Positions 31,932 to 40,911 of a stretch of 64,000 nucleotides of DNA are shown here, in pieces. The DNA comes from Hydrogenobacter sp. T-8 (GTDB lineage Bacteria > Aquificota > Aquificia > Aquificales > Aquificaceae): positions 310,001 to 374,000 of the forward strand of contig NZ_CP048795.1 in NCBI RefSeq assembly GCF_011006175.1. The letters are read 5' to 3'. The position numbers were made by a program, and so were the translations under genes. How positions within the stretch are numbered: the stretch's first letter is position 1; the number at the start of each line of letters is the position of its first letter. The notes beneath the pieces were generated by a model. It was not told where the DNA came from, did no database searches, and saw nothing but the letters and a program-made list of their open reading frames with translations.

Positions 31932-32690
31932 TTATTCTAACAAAACGTTCATGTAGGGGCTAAGTTTAAACCATGAAGGTGGATCTTCATCTACTGCGTA
32001 GGCACAACTGGCACCACGAGATGTTAGGTATGAAAGAAGCTCTCTTGCCTGTCCCGTATCTCTTACACCATACACAAGAAAGCAGTCCTTTGTGTTTGCC
32101 CTTGTTAGCCCATATCCGTTGTATAGGAAACTTAAATTGCTTTCAAAAGCTACCAACTTGTCCGCCACACTGTAATATTCCTGAGGCACCCTTGCCCCTG
32201 GGTTTATTACCACCATGAAGTTTCCTTGTTCTTTGACATAATTGTATATCTGTCTGTAGTATTCAAAATCTCCAAGCTCATTGCTCACCTCATCAAGGAA
32301 AAAGCCCTCTATCTGAGGATAAAAGTCCAAATACCTTTGTATATCCGCTATGACCCCTTGCCGATTTCTGCGAGCGTATTCAGTCTTCAAATAACCCAAC
32401 ACCCTTTTACCCGATGCCTTGTATGTGTTTATAATGTTCTCAAACTCCTGGTCTTTTATGACACTTGGACCACTATCGGGGTTTATTATCACTATTATCT
32501 CCTTTGGGCTTCTCAACTGGGCTAATCGCTGATGGTCATCTCTGTAGTTTGCATCCGCAGGGTAGGAATAGAGAGGCACAAGTATGGTGGATACTCTAAG
32601 CGTTTGCTCTTGAGAGGAATTAGAACCAGACCATCCACATCCTAAAAGCAGGGTGAAGGCAACAAGAAAAAGAGCCCAAAACTTTTTCAT
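31932..32690 (-). CDS. Lipoprotein with spherulation-specific family 4 domain (glycosidase-like)
   Basis: A 252-residue protein with a lipoprotein signal (LLLGCGWS, lipidated Cys ~17). The mature part is a TIM-barrel-like domain (ILVPLYSYP, then VIINPDSGP, KRVLGYLKTEYA, EGFFLDEVSNE, VVINPGARVP) typical of the spherulation-specific family 4. Members resemble glycoside hydrolases, with DE acidic residues possibly catalytic. The substrate is unknown; it may act on polysaccharide at the cell surface. A GGGAG site lies upstream of the ATG. Confidence 0.8.
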   Translation of the reverse strand: MKKFWALFLVAFTLLLGCGWSGSNSSQEQTLRVSTILVPLYSYPADANYRDDHQRLAQLRSPKEIIVIINPDSGPSVIKDQEFENIINTYKASGKRVLGYLKTEYARRNRQGVIADIQRYLDFYPQIEGFFLDEVSNELGDFEYYRQIYNYVKEQGNFMVVINPGARVPQEYYSVADKLVAFESNLSFLYNGYGLTRANTKDCFLVYGVRDTGQARELLSYLTSRGASCAYAVDEDPPSWFKLSPYMNVLLE

Positions 32691-32751
32691 CTTTATCTCC
32701 CAGTGAAAATTGTAATATAATCATAAAGCATATAGGTTTTGGAGGTAAAAA

Positions 32752-33786
32752 ATGGAGAAAAACTGGAGCGTGGGAACTGTATATCTGAACGACAAGACAC
32801 GAATAATAGTAATGGGCATAACAGGAAGGGAAGCCTCTCAAGTGGTAACAGAGTCTGAAGCTCTATATCCGGGTTTTATAGTGGCGGGCGTCACGCCAGG
32901 AAAGGGTGGTTCTGAGGTGGCTGGGAAGCCTGTCTACAATACGGTCAAAGAAGCCCTGCAAAAACATCCAGAGATAAACACAGGCATAGTTTATGTGCCG
33001 CCAGCCTCTGTAAAAGATGCGGTTATAGAGCTTGTAGATGCGGGCATAAAGGTCATATTCATAATCACCGAGCATGTGCCAATAAGGGATACGGTCTACT
33101 TTTACCACTATGCGAAGGAAAGAGGAGTGATAATAGTGGGTCCCACTTCTTTGGGTTGTATGATGCCCTGGATTCCCGCAAGGATTGGAGCTATAGGGGG
33201 TAAAAATCCCTCCATAGCCTACGAAAAGGGTGGGCTCGTGATACTTTCCAAATCTGGTGGGCTTACCACTACCACTGCGGAGATGTTCAAGCGTAGAGGG
33301 TGGGGCGTGTATATGGCTCTGGCTCTAGGTGGAGATGTTATCTCCTGCACTACCTTTGCGGATGCCCTTGAAAACATAGCGGATGACCCAAACGTGAAGG
33401 GTGTAATAATTCAAGGTGAAGTGGGTGGCTCTTACGAAGAGCAGGCTGCGGAGACCATCCTAAGACTTTGGAAGGAAGGCAGATGGAACAAGCCGGTAGC
33501 TGCCTTTGTAGCAGGAAGATTTCAAGAAAAACTTGAAGGTGTCTCTTTTGGACACGCAGGTGCTATAGTGGAAAGGGGTAAGGGTAAAGCCACCGATAAG
33601 ATAAGAGCCTTCAACGAGGTTGGCAAGATAACAGGGCTTGTCAAGGTTGCGGAGTTTTACCATGACCTTGTGCATTGTATAGAAGAGCTTGGAGTTCCAA
33701 GAGACTTTGAAGACACTACTCCAGAAGGAAGAGTCAGACCTCTGTATTCTACCATTGATGAGGAGACCTGTCAGTTTAGAGGTTGA
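32752..33786 (+). CDS. ccsB: Citryl-CoA synthetase small subunit / succinyl-CoA ligase alpha-like
   Basis: A 344-residue protein of the SucD family. It has a CoA-binding N-terminus (VMGITGREASQVV), GPTSLGCMMP, and the phosphorylated His in FGHAGAIVERG. It is ~50 residues longer than ordinary SucD at the C-terminus, as in the small subunit of Hydrogenobacter citryl-CoA synthetase, the first step of citrate cleavage in the reductive TCA cycle. Fumarase, mdh and aconitase nearby agree. The large subunit is not in the window, and succinyl-CoA ligase cannot be fully excluded. TTGGAGGTAAAAA precedes the ATG. Confidence 0.82.
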   Translation: MEKNWSVGTVYLNDKTRIIVMGITGREASQVVTESEALYPGFIVAGVTPGKGGSEVAGKPVYNTVKEALQKHPEINTGIVYVPPASVKDAVIELVDAGIKVIFIITEHVPIRDTVYFYHYAKERGVIIVGPTSLGCMMPWIPARIGAIGGKNPSIAYEKGGLVILSKSGGLTTTTAEMFKRRGWGVYMALALGGDVISCTTFADALENIADDPNVKGVIIQGEVGGSYEEQAAETILRLWKEGRWNKPVAAFVAGRFQEKLEGVSFGHAGAIVERGKGKATDKIRAFNEVGKITGLVKVAEFYHDLVHCIEELGVPRDFEDTTPEGRVRPLYSTIDEETCQFRG

Positions 33787-33822
33787 TTTATTAATGCTTT
33801 AATTGGGCTTTGATATAGCTAC

Positions 33823-33851
33823 TTGACAAAAACGAATAGAATAGTTATAAT
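33823..33851 (+). promoter_or_regulatory. Strong consensus promoter
   Basis: TTGACA (33823-33828), a 17-base spacer and TATAAT (33846-33851): a perfect match to the sigma-70-type consensus, the best promoter in the window together with that of CRISPR array 1. It does not precede a convincing gene but reads into the structured region 33858-34175. Confidence 0.75.
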
Positions 33852-33857
33852 AAAACA

Positions 33858-34175
33858 CAGAACTAACTATTACAATTATGTGGGAGGCTCCCCCTCCCGA
33901 ATTAAAACTAACTGAAAATGTATCAGCTTGGTTTATACATAGAGTATCCCTTAGTATAGACAAATATCCCTTTTAGGGACATTTATCCACACCTCGGGTT
34001 TAGGGGCTCACCGACCCCAATGCCTTACTCCAGAGGCACTAATACCGCTCATCAAGCAGGCTTTTTATACCCACTTGATAAGGGCTTGCAGAGTGCAGTG
34101 TAAACACCAACCTCACCTAACACGGTTAGGCGAGCCTTTGTCGGTGTTCACGTTCCGCACCCCGCTTTAAAAACT
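33858..34175 (+). ncRNA. Candidate long structured RNA, unknown family
   Basis: About 320 bases without a credible gene. Local stems: GGGAGG/CCTCCC (33882-33898), ATGTAT/ATACAT (33918-33940), TCCC/GGGA (33967-33979), GGGG/CCCC (34003-34017), GCCT/AGGC (34022-34037), ATCAAG/CTTGAT (34051-34079), and a long two-part arm in which GTG and ACACC (34098-34108) pair with GGTGT and CAC (34143-34151) around CTCACCTAA/TTAGGCGAG (34112-34134). Driven by a consensus promoter. It is not tmRNA, SRP RNA or RNase P RNA by its conserved cores. Ends are approximate. Confidence 0.5.
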
Positions 34176-34204
34176 AAAGAATAATATACAACATTTATCT
34201 TCGT

Positions 34205-34890
34205 TTGTCAACATTTTCAAAGACTAGTCGCCAAGACCTTGATAACATATATGGTGCGTGTCTCGACCATTTCGGAATAAAGGTCGGAAATTCTAAATTT
34301 TTAGAATACGAAAAGTGTATAATAGAACAATTTCTATACAGTTTATACTTAATTCGTAGCCTTATGGTTGATAGCCTTGATAGGAATGACATAAACATAC
34401 GTTTTGTAAAAGCCTTTGCAGAATTTGAGAACCTTCCTTTTTCCAAGACCATAAACATACAACAAATTCTGTCATCTGTTGGTGTTAAACTAATGATATA
34501 CAGCTTGCCCTTGAAGTTACCACTGACCTTAGTATAAAAAGGTTGGACCTTGACGGTATAGCAATATTCTCTGGCGATATCGATATGTATCCTATAGCTT
34601 CTTAGATAAAAGAGCATTTTGGAAGGGATGTTTATATTGTATCTTACTCTAAGAGAATTAATTCCATAGAAGGATTGAAAAACTGGCTAAAGAAAAACGA
34701 CTATGCAACAACTGGGTTGATAATAACTAACTGGTTACCAAGATGGAACTTAGATATGGATCAAAAACAAGCTAATGAATGTCTAAAAAGGCTTATAGAA
34801 GAAGGTTTGTTAGATAAGGAAGGCATAGTGTTTCAAAAGGAATATGAGGAAGGCGATAATTTAATAGGCAGGTTCTTCCTATCTCCTTAG
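34205..34890 (+). pseudogene. Decayed NYN (LabA/DUF88-type) domain gene
   Basis: Two frames together give an NYN-like protein. Frame 2 from about 34205 ends with SSVGVKLMIYS. Frame 1 continues from about 34501 with QLALEVTTDL, LDLDGIAIFSGDIDMYPIAS, then a TAG (34603-34605), then IKEHFGRDVYIVSYS and a C-terminal winged-helix-like part to TAG at 34888-34890. GVKL followed by SGDIDMYP is the core of NYN/PIN-like RNases. At least one frameshift and one nonsense codon are needed, so the gene looks dead. The start is uncertain. Confidence 0.6.
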
Positions 34891-34965
34891 CAACCTAAAA
34901 GCAAAGCCACTTAGGAATATGACCGTTATAAGCCCTATAAAAGCCAAGATTAGGATGTATTTCAC
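34879..34965 (-). CDS. Putative 28-residue membrane micro-protein
   Basis: A GTG start overlaps the fumarase stop (GTGA), giving 28 residues that are one hydrophobic helix followed by FRLLRR: a typical single-span small membrane protein with a positive-inside end. It overlaps the 3' end of the decayed NYN gene by 12 bases on the other strand. Such short frames occur by chance, so coding is only suggested by the coupling overlap and the clean hydrophobic pattern. Confidence 0.35.
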   Translation of the reverse strand: MKYILILAFIGLITVIFLSGFAFRLLRR

Positions 34966-35807
34966 AGCTCTATCTCTGCGTGCCTGCTGGCATGGCATTG
35001 GATGTTTACCGCCACTGGGAGAGAGGCTATGTGGCAAGGATAAAGCTCCACCTTTACATCCACCGCAGTCACAGTCCCACCAAAACCCATAGGACCCCAG
35101 CCTATCTTGTTTATTTCCTCTATAAGCTCCTCTTCTATTCTCTTGGCTACAGGGTCTTTACTTCTTTCTCCCACTGGTCTAAGGAGTGCCTTCTTGGCAA
35201 GCAAGGCACAGTATTCAAATGTGCCACCTATTCCTACTCCAACGGTGAAGGGTGGACAGGCATTGGGACCAGCAAGCTTTACCGTCTCAAGGACAAACCT
35301 TTTTACACCCTCCCAACCGTCCGCAGGTTTTAGCATAGCAAGACGCGAGGTGTTTTCTGAACCCGCACCCTTTGGTGCAAAGGTGAGCTTTATCCTATCT
35401 CCGGGAACCACCCTATAGTGTATCACTGCAGGAGTGTTGTCTTTTGTGTTTTTTCTTTCAAAAACAGGGTCGTAAACCATAGAGGCTCTAAGATAGCCCT
35501 CTGTGTAAGCCCTTCTTACTCCTTCGTTTATGGCATCTTCAAGAGACCCACCCACCACATGGACATCTTGACCTATTTCCACAAAAACCACTGCCACACC
35601 TGTGTCTTGACAGTATGCCATCTGCTCCTCTCTTGCGGACTTTATGTTAAGGAGTATCTGGCTGAGGACCTCTCTTCCTATTTCAGATTCTTCTCTCCTT
35701 ATGGCACTTTGATAGGCAAGCTCCACATCCTCTGGAATTTCGTAGTTAGCCTTTATGGCAATCTCCCTTACCGCCTCCACTATTTGGTCATAGTGCACTT
35801 CTCGCAT
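34962..35807 (-). CDS. Fumarate hydratase class I, alpha subunit
   Basis: A 281-residue protein matching the N-terminal (iron-sulfur) part of class I fumarase: EEQMAYCQDTGVAVVFVEIG, PKGAGSENTSRLAMLKP, and GPNACPPFTVGVGIGGTFE with conserved Cys residues for the [4Fe-4S] cluster. The separate beta subunit is not in the window. It interconverts fumarate and malate, here in the reductive TCA direction. The start lies 20 bases inside mdh, so the two are coupled. Confidence 0.93.
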   Translation of the reverse strand: MREVHYDQIVEAVREIAIKANYEIPEDVELAYQSAIRREESEIGREVLSQILLNIKSAREEQMAYCQDTGVAVVFVEIGQDVHVVGGSLEDAINEGVRRAYTEGYLRASMVYDPVFERKNTKDNTPAVIHYRVVPGDRIKLTFAPKGAGSENTSRLAMLKPADGWEGVKRFVLETVKLAGPNACPPFTVGVGIGGTFEYCALLAKKALLRPVGERSKDPVAKRIEEELIEEINKIGWGPMGFGGTVTAVDVKVELYPCHIASLPVAVNIQCHASRHAEIEL

Positions 35808-36792
35808 TTAACAGCTCCTCCACTATGGCTATGTTTTTCCTTACAGACTCCACAGACCTCTTCCACATCTCACGCTCTTCCTCTATCATAGGTATTTTAA
35901 TCACTTCTTCTGCTCCGTTGTTGCCCAATTTTACTGGCACGCCCACACACAAGCCTTCCGCCTCGTAATACTTGCCCACTTCTCCATCCAAATATACAGA
36001 ACATGGTAGGATTCTCTTGTTGTCTGTCACAATAGCTTCCACCATTTCCACTATGGACGCAGCAGGTGCGTGATAAGCAGAAGTTCCCATAAGGTCTACT
36101 ATCTCACCACCACCAAACTGAGTTCTCCTTATAAGCTCTTGGATTTTCTCCTTTGGTAGCATATCCTTTAAAGGTATGCCTCCCACGTTAGAAATAGATA
36201 TGAGAGGGACCATTTCATCACCATGACCACCTATAACATAAGCGTTTATATCCTGTGGCGATATGCGTATTTCTCTTGATATAAAGGTTTTAAAGCGAGC
36301 AGAATCAAGCACGCCAGCCATACCCATAACCCTGTTCTTCTCAAACCCAAGAATTTTATATACCGCATAGGTCATAAGGTCTACCGGGTTGGTAACCACT
36401 ATAACTATAGCCTCAGGTGCGTATTCCTTTATTTTGCCTGCTATAACCGAGAGGATGGAGATGTTTTTTTCCAGTAGGTCTTCCCTTGACATGCCAGGTC
36501 TTCTTGGAAAGCCAGCGGTTATAACAATAAGGTCGCTGTCCTTTAAGGCTTCGTAGCCTTCACCTTCTGGTGTTACTGTGTAGCCTTCCACTCTTCCGTT
36601 AATGTTCAATGCGGAAAGCATTTGCTGAATGTCAAGGGCTTTGCCTTTAACGGGCTCAATTATTCTATCTCCATCCTTCTTTGGCAAGTCAAACATACGC
36701 ACATCCACAAGACCTCTCAGAGCCAAAAGGCTTGCGGTATGCTCACCTACATTCCCTGCACCTATTACAGACACTACCTTGCGTAGCTTCAT
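35788..36792 (-). CDS. mdh: Malate dehydrogenase
   Basis: A 334-residue NAD(P)-dependent dehydrogenase of the LDH-like MDH group. VISVIGAGNVGEHTASLLAL is the nucleotide loop, AGFPRRPGMSREDLLEKN the substrate loop with the catalytic-site arginines, and YVIGGHGDEMVPL holds the catalytic His. It reduces oxaloacetate to malate in the reductive TCA cycle. AGGAGGGTTAAT precedes the ATG. It runs directly into fumarase. Confidence 0.94.
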   Translation of the reverse strand: MKLRKVVSVIGAGNVGEHTASLLALRGLVDVRMFDLPKKDGDRIIEPVKGKALDIQQMLSALNINGRVEGYTVTPEGEGYEALKDSDLIVITAGFPRRPGMSREDLLEKNISILSVIAGKIKEYAPEAIVIVVTNPVDLMTYAVYKILGFEKNRVMGMAGVLDSARFKTFISREIRISPQDINAYVIGGHGDEMVPLISISNVGGIPLKDMLPKEKIQELIRRTQFGGGEIVDLMGTSAYHAPAASIVEMVEAIVTDNKRILPCSVYLDGEVGKYYEAEGLCVGVPVKLGNNGAEEVIKIPMIEEEREMWKRSVESVRKNIAIVEELLNARSAL

Positions 36793-36804
36793 ATTAACCC
36801 TCCT

Positions 36805-37194
36805 TTACAGCATGTTATACTTCCTTAGGATTTCATACACCTTCTTGTCTTCCTCTGCAAGGCTTTTTAAGGCTTCAAGAAAGGCTTTGTCCTTATCTTC
36901 CAGCTTCCTTATTTTATCCTCAAAAGGCTTTAGTGTAGTTCTTCTGTCCCATATGGCAAAGCCTATAGTAGCCACCGTTATGGTAGTAAATATGCCAGTA
37001 ATTATCCACAAAAAGTTGAAAAGCATGTCTATCTTGCGGTTTACCTCCTCAAAGCGAGCATCCACACTTTTACTGAGAGCTTTTAGCTCTGCCTCCATTC
37101 TAATGAGTCTATCTCTATCCTCTAAGGTAAAAGGCACTTCCTTTGCCTGCACCACGCTGAGGCACAAAACCAGGGCTAAAAGCCATTTGCTCAT
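36805..37194 (-). CDS. Small exported/membrane coiled-coil protein
   Basis: A 129-residue protein from the ATG at 37194, which overlaps the aconitase stop (ATGA) and begins a signal peptide (MSKWLLALVLCLSVVQA). A short coiled coil (about residues 25-60), one membrane helix (FLWIITGIFTTITVATIGFA) and a charged C-terminal helix follow. The family is unknown, although small proteins with this layout recur in Aquificae. The frame is open a few codons further, inside the aconitase gene. Confidence 0.65.
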   Translation of the reverse strand: MSKWLLALVLCLSVVQAKEVPFTLEDRDRLIRMEAELKALSKSVDARFEEVNRKIDMLFNFLWIITGIFTTITVATIGFAIWDRRTTLKPFEDKIRKLEDKDKAFLEALKSLAEEDKKVYEILRKYNML

Positions 37195-39167
37195 ACTTCC
37201 ACCTTTTGTTTTTTCTTTATCCAATTAAGCAGTCCACCTGCCAATAGCACAGAAACCTGCTTAGGTGAAAGGTTGTATTTGCATACTACTTGCTCTCCCG
37301 TGGTCTTGTTTATAACTACCACCTCCTGTCCAGCCTGTAGTCTTTGAGTGAGTTCTGGTATTTCTATCTCATCACCCAGAGAGAACTTACTGTAGTCCTC
37401 TTTGTTTACAAATTCCAAGGGCACTATGCCAAAGTTTACAAGATTTGCATGGTGTATCCTTGCAAAAGACTTAGCTATAACCGCACGCACTCCAAGAAAT
37501 CTGGGGGCAAGTGCTGCGTGTTCTCTGGATGAGCCTTGACCGTAGTTTTCACCACCTATTATTATGTTGGCTTTTCCTTTCTCATCCCTTATCTTCTTGG
37601 CTCTTGAGACGAACTCTGGGTCTACGTAGTGGTAAACATACTCGCTTATGGCGTAGATGTTAGACCTAAGGGGCAGTATCTTTGCACCTGCGGGCATTAT
37701 GTGGTCTGTGGTTATGTTGTCTCCCACTATAAGACTTACTTCTCCCTCTATGAGCTCTGGCATTTCGTCAAACTCGGGCAGAGGCTTTATGTTTGGACCT
37801 CTGTATATTTCCACCTCTCTCGCCTCTTCTTCTGGTAGTGGTGGTATAAAGGCTTCGTCGCCATACGGAAATCTCTCTGGGAGTTCCACCCTTATCCACT
37901 TTATGCCTTCCCTCTCTGCCAACTTTCTTGGGTCTACTATCTCTCCCGCTATGGCACAGGCTACACAGACCTCTGGAGATGCGAGGTATACTTTTGCATC
38001 GGGCGTGCCAGACCTTCCTTCAAAGTTTCTGTTAAAGCTCCTGATAGACACTCCACCGCTTGGTGGCGCGTATCCCATACCTATGCATGGACCACAGGCA
38101 CTTTCCAATATCCTCGCTCCTGCCTTTAGAAAGTTAAGGAGAATACCATTCTGAGTTATAAGCTCAAGGGCTTGCTTTGAGCCAGGGGCTACCGCAAATA
38201 TAACATCTGGATGAACCTTCCTTCCCTCAAGCATCTTGCCCGCTCTTGTCAGGTCCACAAAGGAGGAATTTGTGCAAGAGCCTATTACCACCTGGTCCAC
38301 CTTTGTGCCTTCCACTTCTCTCACTGGCACCACATTGTCGGGTGAATGAGGGCAGGCTATTAGTGGTTCAAGTTCAGAAAGGTTTATCTCAATTACTTCA
38401 TCATACTCCGCATCTGGGTCTGGCAAAAGCTCTATCCAGTCCTGCTCCCTGCCTTGAGCTTTAAGATATGCCCTTGTTATCTCATCAGATGGGAATATAG
38501 AAGTGGTTGCTCCAAGCTCCGCTCCCATGTTGGTTATGGTTGCCCTCTCTGGCACAGAAAGCTCTTTTATGCCCTCTCCAAAGTATTCAAAAATCTTTCC
38601 TACACCACCCTTTACTGTTAACCTTCTTAAAAGCTCAAGAATTATATCCTTTGCGGTTACCCACTCTGGCATCTTACCAGTTAACTTTACACCTACTATC
38701 TTTGGCATTTTTAGATAAAAGGGTTCACCAGCCATCGCTGCAGCCACATCAAGACCACCCGCACCTATGGCTATCATACCCACACCGCCAGAGGTAGGTG
38801 TGTGAGAGTCTGAGCCAAGAAGTGTCTTTCCAGGCTTTGCAAACCTTTCCACATGAACTTGATGACATATACCATTACCGGGTTTGGAAAGCCATATGCC
38901 ATACCTTTTGGCAATGCTCATAAGATATTTATGGTCATCTGGGTTTCTAAAGTCTGTTTGTAGCATGTTGTGGTCTATGTAGCTAACAGAAAGCTCCGTT
39001 TTGACCCTATCCACTCCCATTGCCTCAAATTGGAGATAAGCCATAGTTCCAGTTGCGTCCTGTGTGAGGGTTTGGTCTATCTTTATGGCTATCTCCTCAC
39101 CGGGTATTAGCTTTCCGCTAACAAGGTGTTCTTTGATTATCTTGTAAGCGACTGTTCCCTTTGCCAT
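37191..39167 (-). CDS. Aconitate hydratase
   Basis: A 658-residue iron-sulfur hydratase. LLGSDSHTPTSGGVGM, VVIGSCTNSSF, ACGPCIGMGYAP (cluster cysteines) and GSSREHAALAPRFLG are all present. The length and the domain order with a C-terminal swivel match the aconitase group of bacteria such as Aquifex, distinct from AcnB. It interconverts citrate and isocitrate in the reductive TCA cycle. AGGAGGCGCGC before the ATG and TATAAT (39199-39204 on this strand) form its expression signals. Confidence 0.94.
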   Translation of the reverse strand: MAKGTVAYKIIKEHLVSGKLIPGEEIAIKIDQTLTQDATGTMAYLQFEAMGVDRVKTELSVSYIDHNMLQTDFRNPDDHKYLMSIAKRYGIWLSKPGNGICHQVHVERFAKPGKTLLGSDSHTPTSGGVGMIAIGAGGLDVAAAMAGEPFYLKMPKIVGVKLTGKMPEWVTAKDIILELLRRLTVKGGVGKIFEYFGEGIKELSVPERATITNMGAELGATTSIFPSDEITRAYLKAQGREQDWIELLPDPDAEYDEVIEINLSELEPLIACPHSPDNVVPVREVEGTKVDQVVIGSCTNSSFVDLTRAGKMLEGRKVHPDVIFAVAPGSKQALELITQNGILLNFLKAGARILESACGPCIGMGYAPPSGGVSIRSFNRNFEGRSGTPDAKVYLASPEVCVACAIAGEIVDPRKLAEREGIKWIRVELPERFPYGDEAFIPPLPEEEAREVEIYRGPNIKPLPEFDEMPELIEGEVSLIVGDNITTDHIMPAGAKILPLRSNIYAISEYVYHYVDPEFVSRAKKIRDEKGKANIIIGGENYGQGSSREHAALAPRFLGVRAVIAKSFARIHHANLVNFGIVPLEFVNKEDYSKFSLGDEIEIPELTQRLQAGQEVVVINKTTGEQVVCKYNLSPKQVSVLLAGGLLNWIKKKQKVEV

Positions 39168-39209
39168 GCGCGCCTCCTTTCAAAAGGTAATGATTTATAT
39201 TATACCTTT

Positions 39210-40895
39210 TTAACCTTTGAGATACCTTTCTACTTCCTGCTTGAGAGTGGGGCTTATACCCAGCCTCCTTAAAGTTCCCTCGTCCGCTTTTAGAAACTCG
39301 TATAGATTTTCAAAATTCCTGTATATGAGCCTTTTCTTTACTTCTCCTATACCTTTTACTTTGTCCAAGGTGTCCTTTAGACCTTCCTTTAGTCTTAAAT
39401 TTCTGTTATAGGTGAGTGCAAACCTGTGTGCCTCGTCCCTAATTAGCCCAAAGACTCTGTATAAAATAGGATGTTGGGTCAGCCTTACTTCTCTTCTTTC
39501 CTCCGAGATAAGAATTTCCTCCTCCTTTGCAAGGGCATAGACCTTTATTGGTAAGGAAAATTTGTCTCTCACTCTTATAGCAACATTGAGCTGTCCATAA
39601 CCGCCGTCTATAAGCCAAAGGTCTGGCATTTTTTCCTCGCCTTCTTTTAGCCTTCTTGCCCTCCTTGAGAGGACTTCTTCCAAAGCTCTATAGTCATCTA
39701 TCCCTTCAAAGCTCTTTATTCTGTATCTTCTATAAGCTCTTTTGTTCATGCTTCCCATTTCCCACACTACGCAAGAACCAACAGTGTATTCACCATAAAA
39801 GTGAGAAATATCAAAACCCTCTATCCTCTCTGGCATTGGAATGCGTAGCACCCTATGAAATTCCTCCCTAAGAACCACAGGGTCAAGATGGTGTCCGAGG
39901 TTTTCCCTTATGAGTTCCTCAAGCTCTGGGCTTATATCCCTTCTTAGCTCAAAGTTTCCTCTTTGAGAGAGCCACCACAGGGTTTCTTCCGAAAGCTCAA
40001 AGTTCACAAGCAGGTTTTGAGGCAGAGGGTTTGTGTAATAAAATCCCAGCAAAAACTCCTCAAGGTCTTCTTCCCTCTCAAGGACAAAAACCTGCTTGTC
40101 CACAAGCCTTCCAGACCTAATGAGAAAAACACCCAAAACCCTACCCATAGCGTAAAGAATATCCGCATTACCATATTCAAGCCCAGAAACCCTCTGACCC
40201 TTAGAGAGGTTTTCCAAAGCCTGTATTTGGTCTCTTAGCATGGCACATCTTTCAAAGTTAAGCCTTTGCATTTCCTCTTCTATCTTTTGGTATAGCTTCT
40301 CTAAAACTTCGCTCACCTCTCCGGAGAGCAAAGCAATAGCGGATTTCACCGACAGCCTATAAGATTCCTTGTCTATAAGACCACAGCAAGGTCCAGAGCA
40401 AAGTCCAAGATGATAATCCATACAGGGTTCTTTTCTTTCTGGCATTGGGTCGCAAGTCCTGAGTTTAAACAATTTGTGGATAAGTCTTTTCACCTTTTTA
40501 GCCTTTGAGGTGCTAAAGAAAGGTCCAAAAAGCTGTCCTCTGTGTTCTGTGCCTCTTACCACTCTTACAGTAGGATATGGCTCATCGGTCAATAAAAGTA
40601 GAGGATAGCCACCGCCATATTTGTGGAGCACATTATAACGAGGTTTGTGGAGTTGAATAAGGTCTACTTCCAGCGTTAAGGCTTCAAAGGTGTTGCGTGT
40701 TATAACCCACTCCACGGAAGTGGAGTTTTCTATAATAGCTTTTTCCTTGCTGTCCTTTTCCGCCAGCTTGTAGTGTTGAAGGAGCCTATCCCTAAGGTTT
40801 TTTGCCTTACCTATGTATATGGGTCTGTTGCCCCTTTTGAAAAGGTATACGCCAGGTTTTTCTGGTGCCTTTTGAAGTTCCTCAAGGCTTAGCAT
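39210..40895 (-). CDS. uvrC: Excinuclease ABC subunit C
   Basis: A 561-residue protein. The GIY-YIG nuclease is at the start (KPGVYLFKRGNRPIYIGKAK), the UVR motif lies in the middle (EEEMQRLNFERCAMLRDQI), then the RNase H-like nuclease (GFDISHFYGEYTVGS) and helix-hairpin-helix (LDKVKGIGEVKKRLI). It makes both incisions in nucleotide excision repair. The ATG at 40895 with TATTAT 6 bases upstream is preferred over a TTG 24 bases earlier. Confidence 0.95.
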   Translation of the reverse strand: MLSLEELQKAPEKPGVYLFKRGNRPIYIGKAKNLRDRLLQHYKLAEKDSKEKAIIENSTSVEWVITRNTFEALTLEVDLIQLHKPRYNVLHKYGGGYPLLLLTDEPYPTVRVVRGTEHRGQLFGPFFSTSKAKKVKRLIHKLFKLRTCDPMPERKEPCMDYHLGLCSGPCCGLIDKESYRLSVKSAIALLSGEVSEVLEKLYQKIEEEMQRLNFERCAMLRDQIQALENLSKGQRVSGLEYGNADILYAMGRVLGVFLIRSGRLVDKQVFVLEREEDLEEFLLGFYYTNPLPQNLLVNFELSEETLWWLSQRGNFELRRDISPELEELIRENLGHHLDPVVLREEFHRVLRIPMPERIEGFDISHFYGEYTVGSCVVWEMGSMNKRAYRRYRIKSFEGIDDYRALEEVLSRRARRLKEGEEKMPDLWLIDGGYGQLNVAIRVRDKFSLPIKVYALAKEEEILISEERREVRLTQHPILYRVFGLIRDEAHRFALTYNRNLRLKEGLKDTLDKVKGIGEVKKRLIYRNFENLYEFLKADEGTLRRLGISPTLKQEVERYLKG

Positions 40896-40911
40896 ACTTA
40901 TATAATATGTG

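Noticed and set aside
33858-34175. tmRNA, RNase P RNA or 6S RNA as identity of the structured region
   Set aside because: No tRNA-like ends or TTCGA T-loop for tmRNA, no conserved P4 core of RNase P RNA, and no single long hairpin with central bubble as in 6S RNA.
34195-34617. 140-codon minus-strand frame opposite the NYN remnant
   Set aside because: No recognisable protein, while the plus strand gives NYN motifs across two frames; it is a shadow.
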